Shown one piece after another: positions 44,871 to 53,774 of a DNA stretch of 64,000 bases. Location: NCBI GenBank assembly GCA_012840485.1, contig DULG01000019.1, forward strand, positions 124,001 through 188,000, in the 5' to 3' direction. The first letter of the stretch is position 1; the number at the start of each line of letters is the position of its first letter. This DNA is from Clostridia bacterium (GTDB lineage Bacteria; Bacillota; Thermoanaerobacteria; Thermoanaerobacterales; Thermoanaerobacteraceae). The notes under the pieces were generated by a model. That model worked only from the letters and a program-made list of their open reading frames with translations, was not told the origin of the DNA and searched no databases. The position numbers were made by a program, and so were the translations under genes.

Positions 44871-45581
44871 TCACCTCAAGCTTTTTAAATATTCAATTTC
44901 TTTTGGTGTTAAATATTTCCATTCCCCTGGTTTTAATTTTCCTAAAGATAACTCACCAATTTTAGTTCTTGTAAGAAAAATAACGGGATGTCCAATAGCT
45001 TCACACATTTTTCTTACCTGTCTATTTTTCCCTTCGTGAATTTTTATCTCTACAACACATGTCCTATTTTCAATTGATAAAATTTCTATTTCTGCTTTTG
45101 AAGTCAAATAACCATCTATCAAAAGTCCATTTCTAAACCTTTCTAATTCCTTTTCTGTAGGAATTCCCTTTATCTTTGCAATATAAGTCTTCACAATTTC
45201 ATGTCGAGGGTGCATCAATATATTAGCCAATCCTCCATCATTTGTAAGTAATAAAAGCCCTGAAGTATCATAGTCTAAGCGGCCAACAGGATATATTCTC
45301 TCCTTAATTTTAATTAAATCCATCACTGTAGGCCTGCCAAATTGGTCTTTTGCAGAAGTAATATATCCTGTTGGCTTATTTAACATGATATAAATCTTTT
45401 TATTTTCTCTTCTCACAATTTTACCATCAAATTCAATTATGTCAACCTCAGGATTGATTTTTACTCCCAATTCTCTTACAACTCTTCCATTTACCTTTAC
45501 CCGACCTTGTAAGATATAATCTTCACATTTCCTTCGCGAAGCTATTCCACACTCTGCTAAGTATTTTTGCAACCTTCCCAT
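44871..45581 (-). CDS. rluB: Pseudouridine synthase RluB/RsuA family
   Basis: 236 residues. N-terminal S4 RNA-binding domain (RLQKYLAECGIASRRKCEDYI, about 3-60). The catalytic Asp is in GRLDYDTSGLLLLTNDG near residue 100, and NRQVRKMCEAIGHPV is in the C-terminal part. It modifies 23S or 16S rRNA. In many Firmicutes it lies next to scpB; here it is about 5 kb away. Confidence 0.92.
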   Translation of the reverse strand: MGRLQKYLAECGIASRRKCEDYILQGRVKVNGRVVRELGVKINPEVDIIEFDGKIVRRENKKIYIMLNKPTGYITSAKDQFGRPTVMDLIKIKERIYPVGRLDYDTSGLLLLTNDGGLANILMHPRHEIVKTYIAKIKGIPTEKELERFRNGLLIDGYLTSKAEIEILSIENRTCVVEIKIHEGKNRQVRKMCEAIGHPVIFLTRTKIGELSLGKLKPGEWKYLTPKEIEYLKSLR

Positions 45582-45601
45582 TTGTTTTCACCTGTTTTTA
45601 T

Positions 45602-46885
45602 CTATACGAGTTTTTCTTCATAGATTTTCAATAAATTATTTCTCATAACCTTTTGTTTTATTAAATTAGTATCAGTAGTATAAAGACCTAATTGTTTCAT
45701 TCTTTCAAAATATTCTGCTCCTGCAAAAGTATACCTTTTTTTCAAACCCTCTTTTGTCTTTATGCTCTCATTGGCATATGCTATCAAGTCACCAGAAACT
45801 AAATTCCTTGGCAACTCTAAAAGAGGCATGCCAAGAGCCAACCTTACACTATTGTGCCCAGCAAGGCAGCCTGTCACCATTGCTTCAGTGTGACCAGTAA
45901 ACAATCCAGACTTTTCTCCTGCACACAATAAATTATCCAAACCTACCACTTTCATTGTATTATCCCTTGGCGCCATTGATAAATATCTTACAGAATTCCC
46001 CTTACCTCCAGAGTAAGGGTCATCGTATCTTGCCCTTTCTAAACCAGGAATTTTTCTTAGTTTTTCTAATGGATAAAAAGGAGTCATTAATTTTACATAA
46101 CCAGTATCTAATAGTATAACATTTTCGGCGTATTCTGGCAATGCATATTGTTGACAAACTTTAAAATCTAATTTCTCCATATTTATATCCTCTTTGGGAA
46201 CAGGCAAAATTACTACTCCCTCTTTTTCTAATTTTTCTCTTATCTCTTTACTTAAAGACTCTTTATTTAACTTGGTAGAACCGCTAAAAGCACCATAAAC
46301 CTCATCTACTCTCATTCCCAAAAGGTCTTCTACCCCTGCTCTATAACTTATGCTGATTCGAGGACCAAAAGAAGGGCATCTCAAAATGCACATAGCGCAT
46401 CCATTTCCATATCTTAGGCAATTTCCCATAGGTCCTGTAGATCCAGTGGTCTCTATAAAGACGTCTCCATACTCTATAGTATCATCTGCTAAAACTATCC
46501 CTTTTATTCTTTTGCTGTTTTCCATTACCACATCTGTAGCTCTTGTCATTAATTTGACAGTAACTCCCTTTTTAAGTAACAATTCTCTTATCATTGGCTC
46601 TACCATTGTGACATCATACAAACTCGCATGGGCGTGGCCTGGAAAATTTACATTTACATGTCTTGTGGTTTTATCTGCTATTTCAATAAGTTCATTACCT
46701 CCAAGATATATGAGCTCTTCTGCAGCAGTATATCTTCCATTATTTCTCATTATACCTCCCACAAGACCGCATCCTAAAAGCATGTCAGTCTTTTCTAAAA
46801 GTACCACCTCTGCTCCTGCTTTTCTAGCCGTTAAAGCAGCAGCACATCCCGCCCAACCTCCGCCTATTACGACAACCTTAACCAT
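45602..46885 (-). CDS. FAD-dependent oxidoreductase with a CxxCxxxC segment, unknown substrate
   Basis: 427 residues. FAD Rossmann motif VVVIGGGWAGCAAALTA is at the N-terminus. The C-terminal GLDNLLCAGEKSGLFTGHTEAMVTG block resembles GidA/TrmFO-type flavoproteins. A GNGCAMCILRCPSFGPR segment near residue 165 carries three cysteines that might bind a metal or cluster. It starts eight bases inside the preceding FAD/NAD-binding gene, so they form one unit. I cannot name a reaction. It is not a standard MnmG because the length and ends differ. Confidence 0.8.
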   Translation of the reverse strand: MVKVVVIGGGWAGCAAALTARKAGAEVVLLEKTDMLLGCGLVGGIMRNNGRYTAAEELIYLGGNELIEIADKTTRHVNVNFPGHAHASLYDVTMVEPMIRELLLKKGVTVKLMTRATDVVMENSKRIKGIVLADDTIEYGDVFIETTGSTGPMGNCLRYGNGCAMCILRCPSFGPRISISYRAGVEDLLGMRVDEVYGAFSGSTKLNKESLSKEIREKLEKEGVVILPVPKEDINMEKLDFKVCQQYALPEYAENVILLDTGYVKLMTPFYPLEKLRKIPGLERARYDDPYSGGKGNSVRYLSMAPRDNTMKVVGLDNLLCAGEKSGLFTGHTEAMVTGCLAGHNSVRLALGMPLLELPRNLVSGDLIAYANESIKTKEGLKKRYTFAGAEYFERMKQLGLYTTDTNLIKQKVMRNNLLKIYEEKLV

Positions 46886-47849
46886 ACAACATCTTCCTTT
46901 CCAAAGCTTTTCTAATATCTACTTGAACCTTACAGGTTTTCACCTTTTGGTCTCCAATTTGCACTTCACAACTGCCACATATTCCTTCACCACAGCATAT
47001 GGTGTTGTTATTTGAAACTGCTAAATAAGCCTCTTGATTGTATAAATCTAAATAATTTAAAATATTTATATGTTGTTCATCTGAACCACCGCTGTATACA
47101 ATTGTTACTTCTTTATCTTTTATCAAATCTTTTAGAATTTCTTGCCCTTCTTCACTTAAAAGATCTGTCTCAATTATTGTCATATTGAATTCTTTTAAAT
47201 AGTCATTTATAAAATTTATACCTACTTTCCCTTTGTCTATGATAGCTATAACTTTATTTTTGTTGCGTATTAGCTTAGAAATAACAATTACTCCTGGAGC
47301 TTGTGCAATCCCTCTTAAAACAACTAACGCCTTAGAATTATATGTTCCTTTAATATACCTATGTCCTAAAAGCCCATTCCAATAAGGCCCTCTTACATAA
47401 ACCTCTTCTTCCTCCTTAGCTTTTTGAATCAATTTTGTCTTTGGACCACTTACTTGTATAGCTATTTTAATTATTCCTTCTAACTCATCCACATACATCA
47501 CTGACATGGGAGTGTCAAAAAAAGCTGGACTTGAAATTCCTCTCAAAAAAACAAAAGACCCAGGTTCATTTAAATCTCTCGCCAGTTTATTCGGTACTTT
47601 AAGAGTTAAAATTATAACTTCGTCGTTGATTTCTTCCCTTTTTATCACTGTAGAAAAAATCGTACTTCGGGTAGCCTTAGCTTTATATCCTGCCCAAACA
47701 AACTCCTGAAAAATGCAAACTCCGCGCCAGTTACAATCGCAAAAATTTTTCCCTTGAAGTTGAGAACATACTATACACTCATTTAACTCAGCTAAATAGC
47801 AAGGGCAATAATCATTACCAGCGTCAATGCACTCTAATCTATTAGCCAA
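46878..47849 (-). CDS. FAD/NAD-binding reductase (dihydroorotate dehydrogenase electron-transfer/sulfide dehydrogenase-like) with Cys-rich head
   Basis: About 323 residues. A cysteine-rich head (CIDAGNDYCPCYLAELNE and CIVCSQLQGKNFCDC, about residues 5-40) is followed by a ferredoxin-reductase-like FAD domain and an NAD domain. The C-terminal CCGEGICGSCEV plus KTCKVQ is a [2Fe-2S]-type motif as in PyrK. It would pass electrons between NAD(P)H and the flavoprotein encoded just after. The frame is open to 47960, but GGAGGTG points to the TTG at 47849, which removes a hydrophobic non-family extension. Confidence 0.78.
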   Translation of the reverse strand: MANRLECIDAGNDYCPCYLAELNECIVCSQLQGKNFCDCNWRGVCIFQEFVWAGYKAKATRSTIFSTVIKREEINDEVIILTLKVPNKLARDLNEPGSFVFLRGISSPAFFDTPMSVMYVDELEGIIKIAIQVSGPKTKLIQKAKEEEEVYVRGPYWNGLLGHRYIKGTYNSKALVVLRGIAQAPGVIVISKLIRNKNKVIAIIDKGKVGINFINDYLKEFNMTIIETDLLSEEGQEILKDLIKDKEVTIVYSGGSDEQHINILNYLDLYNQEAYLAVSNNNTICCGEGICGSCEVQIGDQKVKTCKVQVDIRKALERKMLYG

Positions 47850-47916
47850 TTCCTTCACCTCCAATTTCACACTAATAAAATATTCTATAAACTTAAAAAC
47901 TATTACAAAACAAAAA

Positions 47917-47941
47917 CCCCTCTTGAATAATTTCAAGAGGG
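47917..47941 (-). terminator. Terminator after the second D,D-carboxypeptidase gene
   Basis: CCCTCTTGA (47918-47926) and TCAAGAGGG (47933-47941). On the minus strand it overlaps the stop codon and is followed by GTTTTTG. Confidence 0.8.
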
Positions 47942-49075
47942 AATCAAAACTTCCAACCATTTTTTTATTATCTTTTGAAAGTTATAACCAAAATCTTCTT
48001 TTTCCACTTTCTCTTGTGCTATGCAATTTACATCACAAATTTTTTTCTCTCCTATTTTTACTTCAATATAGCCTATTTTTTCACCTTTTTCTATAGGAGC
48101 TTTTAAATTTTCTGGAATATAGATTTCTAATTTCACCTTTTCTTTTTCTTCTTCTAAAACTGGAATTATACATTCTTTTTCGCTTATGCCCAACACTTCA
48201 GCTTTTTTCCCATCTTCCACTCTAATTTTTTTAATCAATTCTCCTCTTTCTAGTACTTTATAAGGTTTGTATTTAGAAAATGCATAATCTAATATTTTCA
48301 TTGAATCCTCCCACATAGAAGGACTATTCAAAACAACAGCAATAAATCTCCTTCCCTCTCTTGTAGCAGAAGATACAAGACACCTACCTGCTTTATTAGT
48401 AAATCCAGTTTTTACCCCATCGGCTCCTTCGTATATCCATAAGAGCTTATTTTTATTCCTCAAATATCTATCCCATTCTTTCCCTTCCCAAGGAATTGTC
48501 TTTTCTTTTGTTGATACAATCTCTGCAAATTTAGGATATCTAAAAGCATATCTTGTTATTAAAGCTAAATCATAAGCAGTAGTATAATGATCATCAATAC
48601 CAATGTCTAAACCAGAAGGTGTTACAAAATGGGTGTTATATGCCCCTATTTCTTTTGCTTTTTGGTTCATCATCTCAACAAAATTTTCCACACTGCCGCC
48701 TATATGTTCGGCAATTGCTGTAGCTGCATCATTCCCCGAGTTTAACATGAGTCCATAAAGCAAGCTTTCCATGTCAATTTTTTCTCCGGGAAATAGCCAA
48801 ATAGATGAACCTCCAACACTTGCAGCCCTTTTACTGACAGTTACAATATCGTTTAAATTACCTTTTTCTAATGCTATTAGTAAAGTCATTATCTTTGTAG
48901 TACTTGCCATAGGCAACTTCTCATGAGAATTTTTTCCGTACAGCACCCTACCAGTTTCTTGGTCCATTACAATTGCCGCTTTAGTCGAAATATAAGGATA
49001 ATCAGTATCAGCATACACTCTTACAGAAGACATAAAATACAGCAAAATAAAAAGGCAAAATACAAATTTCTTCAT
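47933..49075 (-). CDS. D-alanyl-D-alanine carboxypeptidase (DacF/DacB-like)
   Basis: 380 residues with a signal peptide (about 1-22, ending VYA). Penicillin-binding motifs are STTKIM (SxxK), SGNDAAT (SxN) and VKTGFT (KTG). A C-terminal beta domain (PBP5_C) and an amphipathic tail FGYNFQKIIKKWLEVLI should hold it to the membrane. It trims peptidoglycan peptides. RBS AAAGGAGG precedes the ATG. It follows gerW across a terminator. A paralogue lies at 57.4-58.5 kb. Confidence 0.92.
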   Translation of the reverse strand: MKKFVFCLFILLYFMSSVRVYADTDYPYISTKAAIVMDQETGRVLYGKNSHEKLPMASTTKIMTLLIALEKGNLNDIVTVSKRAASVGGSSIWLFPGEKIDMESLLYGLMLNSGNDAATAIAEHIGGSVENFVEMMNQKAKEIGAYNTHFVTPSGLDIGIDDHYTTAYDLALITRYAFRYPKFAEIVSTKEKTIPWEGKEWDRYLRNKNKLLWIYEGADGVKTGFTNKAGRCLVSSATREGRRFIAVVLNSPSMWEDSMKILDYAFSKYKPYKVLERGELIKKIRVEDGKKAEVLGISEKECIIPVLEEEKEKVKLEIYIPENLKAPIEKGEKIGYIEVKIGEKKICDVNCIAQEKVEKEDFGYNFQKIIKKWLEVLIPS

Positions 49076-49100
49076 TTTATGCCTCCTTTATATATATACA

Positions 49101-49124
49101 AAAAAGTGGGATTCCCCACTTTTT
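49101..49124 (-). terminator. Terminator after gerW/ytfJ
   Basis: AAAAAGTGGG (49101-49110), loop ATTC, CCCACTTTTT (49115-49124). It overlaps the gerW stop codon on the minus strand. Confidence 0.85.
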
Positions 49125-49569
49125 AAATATCATTATTGCTTGTTATAATTGGATTTTGCGTCTTCTTTATCGATTTGCCTTTATTAAATAAATTCTGTAT
49201 CTCCTCTATCAATTTAGGTGTCAGGTCTATTATTCTCTCCAACATAGCGCTTTGTGTAACTGGCAACAGTCTGATTTGTCCTTGTCCTACCACCATAAAG
49301 GCAACAGGTTGTACAGAAACTCCTGCACCACTGCCTCCTGCAAAAGGCATGCTTTGAGACGAATCTTGTTCTGCACCTTTTTTATCATTCTTTGGCAAGT
49401 TAATTTCCCCGCCTCCCGCAGCAAAACCAAAGGTTACACGAGAGATAGGAATTATTATTGTTCCATCAGGAGTCTCAACAGCATCTCCAACTATTGTATT
49501 TACATCTATCATGTCTTTTAAGCTTTCCATGGTAGTTTTCATCAAAGCATCAATTGGGTGGTCACTCAT
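49123..49569 (-). CDS. ytfJ: Sporulation protein YtfJ/GerW family
   Basis: 148 residues. HPIDALMKTTMESLKDMIDVN, a DGTIIIPISRVTFGFAAGG block and PFAGGSGAGVSVQPVAFMVV are the clear family sequence. In Bacillus it is made in the forespore and is needed for germination through some receptors. It follows the DUF2953-type gene by five bases, an order also seen in Bacillus. RBS GGGGAGGTG precedes the ATG. Confidence 0.93.
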   Translation of the reverse strand: MSDHPIDALMKTTMESLKDMIDVNTIVGDAVETPDGTIIIPISRVTFGFAAGGGEINLPKNDKKGAEQDSSQSMPFAGGSGAGVSVQPVAFMVVGQGQIRLLPVTQSAMLERIIDLTPKLIEEIQNLFNKGKSIKKTQNPIITSNNDI

Positions 49570-49574
49570 CTATT

Positions 49575-50201
49575 TCACCTCCCCTTTAAACTACCCAAAA
49601 ACTTTATTCCATTAATAATAATATTACCACAGGTTACTCTAAATATGCAAATTAAATTTCCCTCTATCATATTTTGACCATAACAAGGATTAATATAAAC
49701 TTCTGGTAAAGTGGTAAAAGTGGCATTATTATATATAGGCATAAGGGCTGTATATACTATACCCCATAAGGATCCACTTAATATAGCAGTCCACGCTGCA
49801 TCTTCTAGGCCGATCTTTATACTAAGGTAAAACTTATAAACAACCGTATTCCTTAATATATCTTTTAACAGATCTATAATTTTAAAAAAATCCCTATATT
49901 CTAAATCTAACAAATTCGAAAAAAAGTATTTATCATCTTCTTTTTTTTCTCCCTTCTTCTTGGCTTCTTTTGTTCTTTTCCTTTTTACAAATGGTATACC
50001 TAATACGCGGAAAAATAGCTCTTCTTTTCCTGATATGAAGCTAAATCTAATAAATAAGAAATTTACAAAAAATATATTAGTTTCTATTTCCAGGGAAATA
50101 TTCTTTTCTTCTTTATCTACCTTTATTTTAATTTTAAGGGGCAAAAAATATAGTAAAATCAAAAAAATAAGAATTACAAAAACAATAGACAAGTATTTCA
50201 T
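49575..50201 (-). CDS. DUF2953-type membrane protein
   Basis: 208 residues. One N-terminal membrane segment (SIVFVILIFLILLYFL) is followed by a beta-rich region and a highly basic stretch (KRKRTKEAKKKGEKKEDD, about 75-92). The C-terminal part GLEDAAWTAILSGSLWGIVYT is typical of the YtfI/DUF2953 family. The function is unknown. Its linkage to ytfJ suggests a sporulation role. RBS GAGGTG precedes the ATG. Confidence 0.8.
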   Translation of the reverse strand: MKYLSIVFVILIFLILLYFLPLKIKIKVDKEEKNISLEIETNIFFVNFLFIRFSFISGKEELFFRVLGIPFVKRKRTKEAKKKGEKKEDDKYFFSNLLDLEYRDFFKIIDLLKDILRNTVVYKFYLSIKIGLEDAAWTAILSGSLWGIVYTALMPIYNNATFTTLPEVYINPCYGQNMIEGNLICIFRVTCGNIIINGIKFLGSLKGR

Positions 50202-50299
50202 TATTTCACCTCATATTACGCTGTTTATCAACCTTTTAAAAAAATATTGGCCTTTATTATAGTTTCAGTAAAAAAATTGAAAGTTATTAAAATTTCTTT
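50202..50299. other. Intergenic region before the DUF2953 gene
   Basis: 98 bp. A TATAAT occurs on the minus strand near 50258-50263 without a convincing -35. I found no sigma-F or sigma-G site here despite the expected forespore role of ytfJ. Confidence 0.3.
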
Positions 50300-50806
50300 T
50301 TATAGTGTAATTTCAACTGGAGGCAATTCCTTTAAAGATTTAATTCCAAAATACTTTAAAAAATCTTCTGTAGTAGTATACAGTATTGGCCTGCCAGGAG
50401 ATAAAGCCCTTCCGCTTTCTTTGATCAAATTATACTCCAGCAAAGTATTTATAGCTTTATCGCTTTTTACACCCCTTATTCTTTCAATTTCTGCCCTTGT
50501 AATAGGTTGATTATAAGCTATTATAGCCAAAACCTCTAATGCTGCTTGAGAAAGTCCTTGTTTTATTTCTAATCCCAAAGCTTGTCTAACTATTTCTCCA
50601 TAATTATCATTTGTACACATTTGAACTTTATCTTCAAAAAATATAATATCTAAACCGCGATTTTCTCGGTCGTAATATTCTTTTAATTTGTTTGCAACAT
50701 CTACTATTTCCTCTTGAGAAAGTCCTACTACTTCGGATAAGGTTTTTAATTTTACTGGTCCCCCTGCTGCGAACAATATAGCTTCTATTTTTCCTTCATT
50801 GCTCAT
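50300..50806 (-). CDS. scpB: Segregation and condensation protein B
   Basis: About 168 residues, two winged-helix domains that bind ScpA in the SMC condensin. GKIEAILFAAGGPV, LEVLAIIAYNQPITRAEIERIRGV and GRPILYTTTEDFLKYFG are family sequence. The frame is open to 50848, but GGAGAGGAG fixes the ATG at 50806, which overlaps the scpA end by 11 bases. Confidence 0.94.
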   Translation of the reverse strand: MSNEGKIEAILFAAGGPVKLKTLSEVVGLSQEEIVDVANKLKEYYDRENRGLDIIFFEDKVQMCTNDNYGEIVRQALGLEIKQGLSQAALEVLAIIAYNQPITRAEIERIRGVKSDKAINTLLEYNLIKESGRALSPGRPILYTTTEDFLKYFGIKSLKELPPVEITL

Positions 50807-51527
50807 TTTTTTCTCCTCTCCTAAAGGATTTAATAAGTATATCCCCATAAGTAGTCTTTTGTTCCGCTATAATTCTATTTAATCTCACTAACTCTAAAAC
50901 AGCGATAAAAGAAACAATAATTTCTCCTTTTGCTCGACTTTTCTTAATAAGTTCACTAAACCAAAGGAAAGGCTTTTTTACTAATTTCACTAATAACTCT
51001 TTAATCTTATTCTCTACAGTATATTCATCTTTTTTTATTTCTATTTCATTTTCTCTGGCGTTATTTTTTGAAATAACTTTAAGATACGCTTTATATATAT
51101 CTTCACTAGAGTAGTTTAAAGCAATTTTTTTATCTATATATTTTACTTCAGACTCTTCTCTAAAAAAACGAGAACCAATTTTGCACATTTCTTTAAAAGT
51201 CTGGGCAATAATTTTATATTTCTTGTACTCAATCAATTTAGTTACCAATTCTTCTCTTGGGTCTACTTCTTCTATTTCCAATTGTTGTCCATCAAACTGC
51301 TGCTTAGGAAGCAACATTTTAGATTTAATTTCTAATAAAGTAGCTGCCATTACAATAAATTCTGATGCTACATCTAAATCCATTTCCTGCAAAGTTTTAA
51401 TATATTCCATATATTGATCTAAAATAACTGAAATCGGAATATCCATCAAATCAATTTCATTTTTTTCTATAAGGTGAAAAAGTAAATCAAAAGGTCCTTC
51501 AAACACTTCTAATTTTACGTTGTACAT
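50796..51527 (-). CDS. scpA: Segregation and condensation protein A
   Basis: 243 residues, the kleisin that bridges the SMC heads. FEGPFDLLFHLIEKNEIDLMDIPI is the N-terminal signature, and ATLLEIKSKMLLP follows. The C-terminal winged helix has SFIAVLELVRL. A GTG at 51533 overlaps the upstream stop, but GGGG is better placed for the ATG at 51527. The S2P-scpA-scpB order is common in Clostridia. Confidence 0.94.
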   Translation of the reverse strand: MYNVKLEVFEGPFDLLFHLIEKNEIDLMDIPISVILDQYMEYIKTLQEMDLDVASEFIVMAATLLEIKSKMLLPKQQFDGQQLEIEEVDPREELVTKLIEYKKYKIIAQTFKEMCKIGSRFFREESEVKYIDKKIALNYSSEDIYKAYLKVISKNNARENEIEIKKDEYTVENKIKELLVKLVKKPFLWFSELIKKSRAKGEIIVSFIAVLELVRLNRIIAEQKTTYGDILIKSFRRGEKNEQ

Positions 51528-51529
51528 CT

Positions 51530-52138
51530 TCACACCCCAAAAGGTTTTAAAATAAGAGTTATAAAAGAGTCCAAAGCATTCATAAGAGGCCCCATGATTT
51601 GTCCTATAACCCCAGTGAAAACAAGAAGGAGCAAAATAACCTGTCCATACATTTCATATTGAGAAATCATATAAGCTTCTCTTGGGGGTAACAAACTCCA
51701 CAGTACTTTTGAACCATCCAAAGGCGGCACCGGTATTATATTGAAAACAGCAAAAATTAAATTGTAAATGTACAATAGATATAAAAGTGGATACAGTATT
51801 GGAACATCTTTAAATGCTATCATCAATATTCGAGAAACGATAGCCAACAAGACGTTGGAAAGAGGACCTGCTAAGGATACAAGCAATACACCTTTTTTTC
51901 TATCTCTAAAATATAAAGGATTAATAGGAACAGGTTTCGCCCACCCAAACCTTAAAAGCCAAAGCATTAAAAGACCAAGGGGGTCAATATGAGCTAACGG
52001 ATTTAATGTAAGCCTACCACTTTGCCTTGGAGTAGGGTCCCCCAATTTATCTGCCACATAACCATGGCTAAATTCGTGGAAACTCATCGCAATAAGAAGT
52101 GCAGGTATTCTATATAAAAAATCTATAAAATCTATCAA
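51530..52138 (-). CDS. Site-2 protease family membrane metalloprotease (M50)
   Basis: 202 residues, about five membrane segments. Zinc motif MSFHEFSHGYVADKLGDPTP is near residue 18 (HExxH as HEFSH), and the second motif is NIIPVPPLDGSKVLW. It is the short YwhC/rhomboid-like S2P form without a PDZ domain. The substrate is unknown. It lies two bases after cca and just before scpA. Confidence 0.9.
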   Translation of the reverse strand: MIDFIDFLYRIPALLIAMSFHEFSHGYVADKLGDPTPRQSGRLTLNPLAHIDPLGLLMLWLLRFGWAKPVPINPLYFRDRKKGVLLVSLAGPLSNVLLAIVSRILMIAFKDVPILYPLLYLLYIYNLIFAVFNIIPVPPLDGSKVLWSLLPPREAYMISQYEMYGQVILLLLVFTGVIGQIMGPLMNALDSFITLILKPFGV

Positions 52139-52140
52139 AT

Positions 52141-53307
52141 TTATTCTCCTTTCTTTAATTTTTCTATCAGTTTTTTCAAAAATGCAATTTCTTCATCTCT
52201 TGTAGCAATAATTCCATTAATTTTCGCTTCAAACACATTATCCATTAATCCCCCATATAAAGAACCGGGAGGAAGTCCTAAATTTGCTATGTCTTTTCCC
52301 TTTACAGTCAATTTCCCCTTTATAATTTTTTCGGCTTTTTCTCCTTCCATTACTTCAATAGCTTTTAAAACTTCTTCTTTTGTTTCTTCTATAGTTTCTC
52401 TTATTTTTCTGATATTTTTATTTTGGCAATTGAGTTGCTCTCTCAAAAAAACCAAGTCTTTTAAAGCCTTGAGATAAATTTTATTTATTCGCAACCTCTT
52501 TTCAATTTCATTAATATCTTTTTCTTTTAGATAGTAAAAAAGCACTAAAAATCTGTATAATTCAATTTCTAAATTTACATATACTGTATCGAGATGTTGA
52601 GTATTAAGTGTAATTCCATCAAAAATAACTTTATCAATACCGTAATAAATAAGCTTATCAATCATCTCTTTGGCTTTACTTTCTTTTAAAATTAAAAAGA
52701 TTTCATTCCTTATTCTATCAGCAGACAAAAGTCTGATATTTTCTATCGATTCCTTCATCAAATTATGCGTCTTTTCTTCGATCTCAAAAGAATATCTAGT
52801 AGCATATCTTATAGCTCTAAATATTCTGGTAGGGTCATCAATAAAACTTTTAGGATGAAGGACTCTAATTAAACCCTTTTTTAAGTCCTCTAATCCATTA
52901 AAATAATCCAAAATCTTCTCTTCTATTACATCATAAGCCAAAGTGTTTATAGTAAAATCTCTTCTTGCCATGTCATCGTATATATTTGAAAATTCGATTG
53001 TTGGCAGTGCAGCAGGACGTTCATAATACTCTTTACGAGCAGATATAACATCAATAGAAATACCGTCATAACTTAAGGTAGCAGTCCTAAAAGCTTCATA
53101 CACTACAATATCACCTTTTAAATAAGAAAGCAATATATAAGCAAACTCAATACCGTCTCCTTCCACTACTACATCAATATCAAGGTTTTTAACCCCTAAT
53201 AAAAAGTCTCTTACAACTCCACCTACAATATAAGATTTAATTTTTGTTTTTAAAGAAATTTCTTTCAGCAGTTTAATTAAATCTATTTCATTAACCTCTA
53301 TACGCAA
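52141..53307 (-). CDS. cca: tRNA nucleotidyltransferase / poly(A) polymerase family
   Basis: 388 residues. The head domain has SYIVGGVVRDFLLGVKNLDID (GG-x-VRD and the DxD metal pair). RRDFTINTLAYDV and DDPTRIFRAIRYATRY give the neck and template-reading region. It could be a full CCA-adding enzyme or an A-adding one of a split pair. Sequence alone does not settle it. An extended -10 promoter lies upstream. Confidence 0.9.
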   Translation of the reverse strand: MRIEVNEIDLIKLLKEISLKTKIKSYIVGGVVRDFLLGVKNLDIDVVVEGDGIEFAYILLSYLKGDIVVYEAFRTATLSYDGISIDVISARKEYYERPAALPTIEFSNIYDDMARRDFTINTLAYDVIEEKILDYFNGLEDLKKGLIRVLHPKSFIDDPTRIFRAIRYATRYSFEIEEKTHNLMKESIENIRLLSADRIRNEIFLILKESKAKEMIDKLIYYGIDKVIFDGITLNTQHLDTVYVNLEIELYRFLVLFYYLKEKDINEIEKRLRINKIYLKALKDLVFLREQLNCQNKNIRKIRETIEETKEEVLKAIEVMEGEKAEKIIKGKLTVKGKDIANLGLPPGSLYGGLMDNVFEAKINGIIATRDEEIAFLKKLIEKLKKGE

Positions 53308-53349
53308 AAAATCACCCTTTTACCAACAAAATAATTCCTTGCTTTTTAT

Positions 53350-53355
53350 ATTATA
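53350..53355 (-). promoter_or_regulatory. Extended -10 promoter of cca
   Basis: Minus strand TGGTATAAT (TATAAT at 53355-53350). No clear -35. It is about 43 bases before the cca ATG. Confidence 0.5.
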
Positions 53356-53376
53356 CCATAGGAAAAGATAAAAAAA

Positions 53377-53416
53377 TAAGTATAAGTTAAAATTCATTAA
53401 CCTATACTTATTTCTT
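53377..53416 (-). terminator. Terminator after spoVAE
   Basis: AT-rich arms about 53381-53397 and 53401-53416 (AAATAAGTATA/TATACTTATTT core) with one mismatch and a T-rich run on the minus strand. It ends the spoVA unit. Confidence 0.7.
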
Positions 53417-53764
53417 AGTCTTTGAATTAAAAATTAAAGAAAAAATGTACCCAAAAAATACTGCAGCAGAAATTCCTCCGGCAGTGGCTGTCAATCCTCC
53501 TGTAAAAACTCCAATCAATCCATCTTTCTCAACAGCTTTTATTACACCTTGGGCAAGGGAATTTCCAAAGCCCAAAAGGGGTATTGTAGCTCCTGCACCA
53601 CCTATATCTATCAATTTTTTATAAACTCCAAGGCCTCTAAGTATTGCTCCTAATGTCACATATGTTACTAATATTCTTGCAGGAGTCAATTTAGTCTTAT
53701 CAATCAAAATTTGTGCAATAGCACAAATCAAACCTCCCATTAAAAACGCTTTTATATAATCCAT
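53408..53764 (-). CDS. spoVAE: Stage V sporulation protein AE
   Basis: 118 residues, three or four hydrophobic segments. DYIKAFLMGGLICAIAQILID, LGAILRGLGVYKKLIDIGGAGA and PLLGFGNSLAQGV are family sequence. It is a membrane part of the SpoVA channel moving dipicolinic acid into the spore and out on germination. The frame is open far upstream, overlapping spoVAD, but AAGGAGG fixes the ATG at 53764. Confidence 0.94.
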   Translation of the reverse strand: MDYIKAFLMGGLICAIAQILIDKTKLTPARILVTYVTLGAILRGLGVYKKLIDIGGAGATIPLLGFGNSLAQGVIKAVEKDGLIGVFTGGLTATAGGISAAVFFGYIFSLIFNSKTKK

Positions 53765-53774
53765 ATTGACCTCC

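Noticed and set aside
46350-47015. 221-codon plus-strand frame antisense to the flavoprotein pair
   Set aside because: Long, but it opposes two genes with clear FAD and Fe-S motifs, and its own translation has no domain signature.
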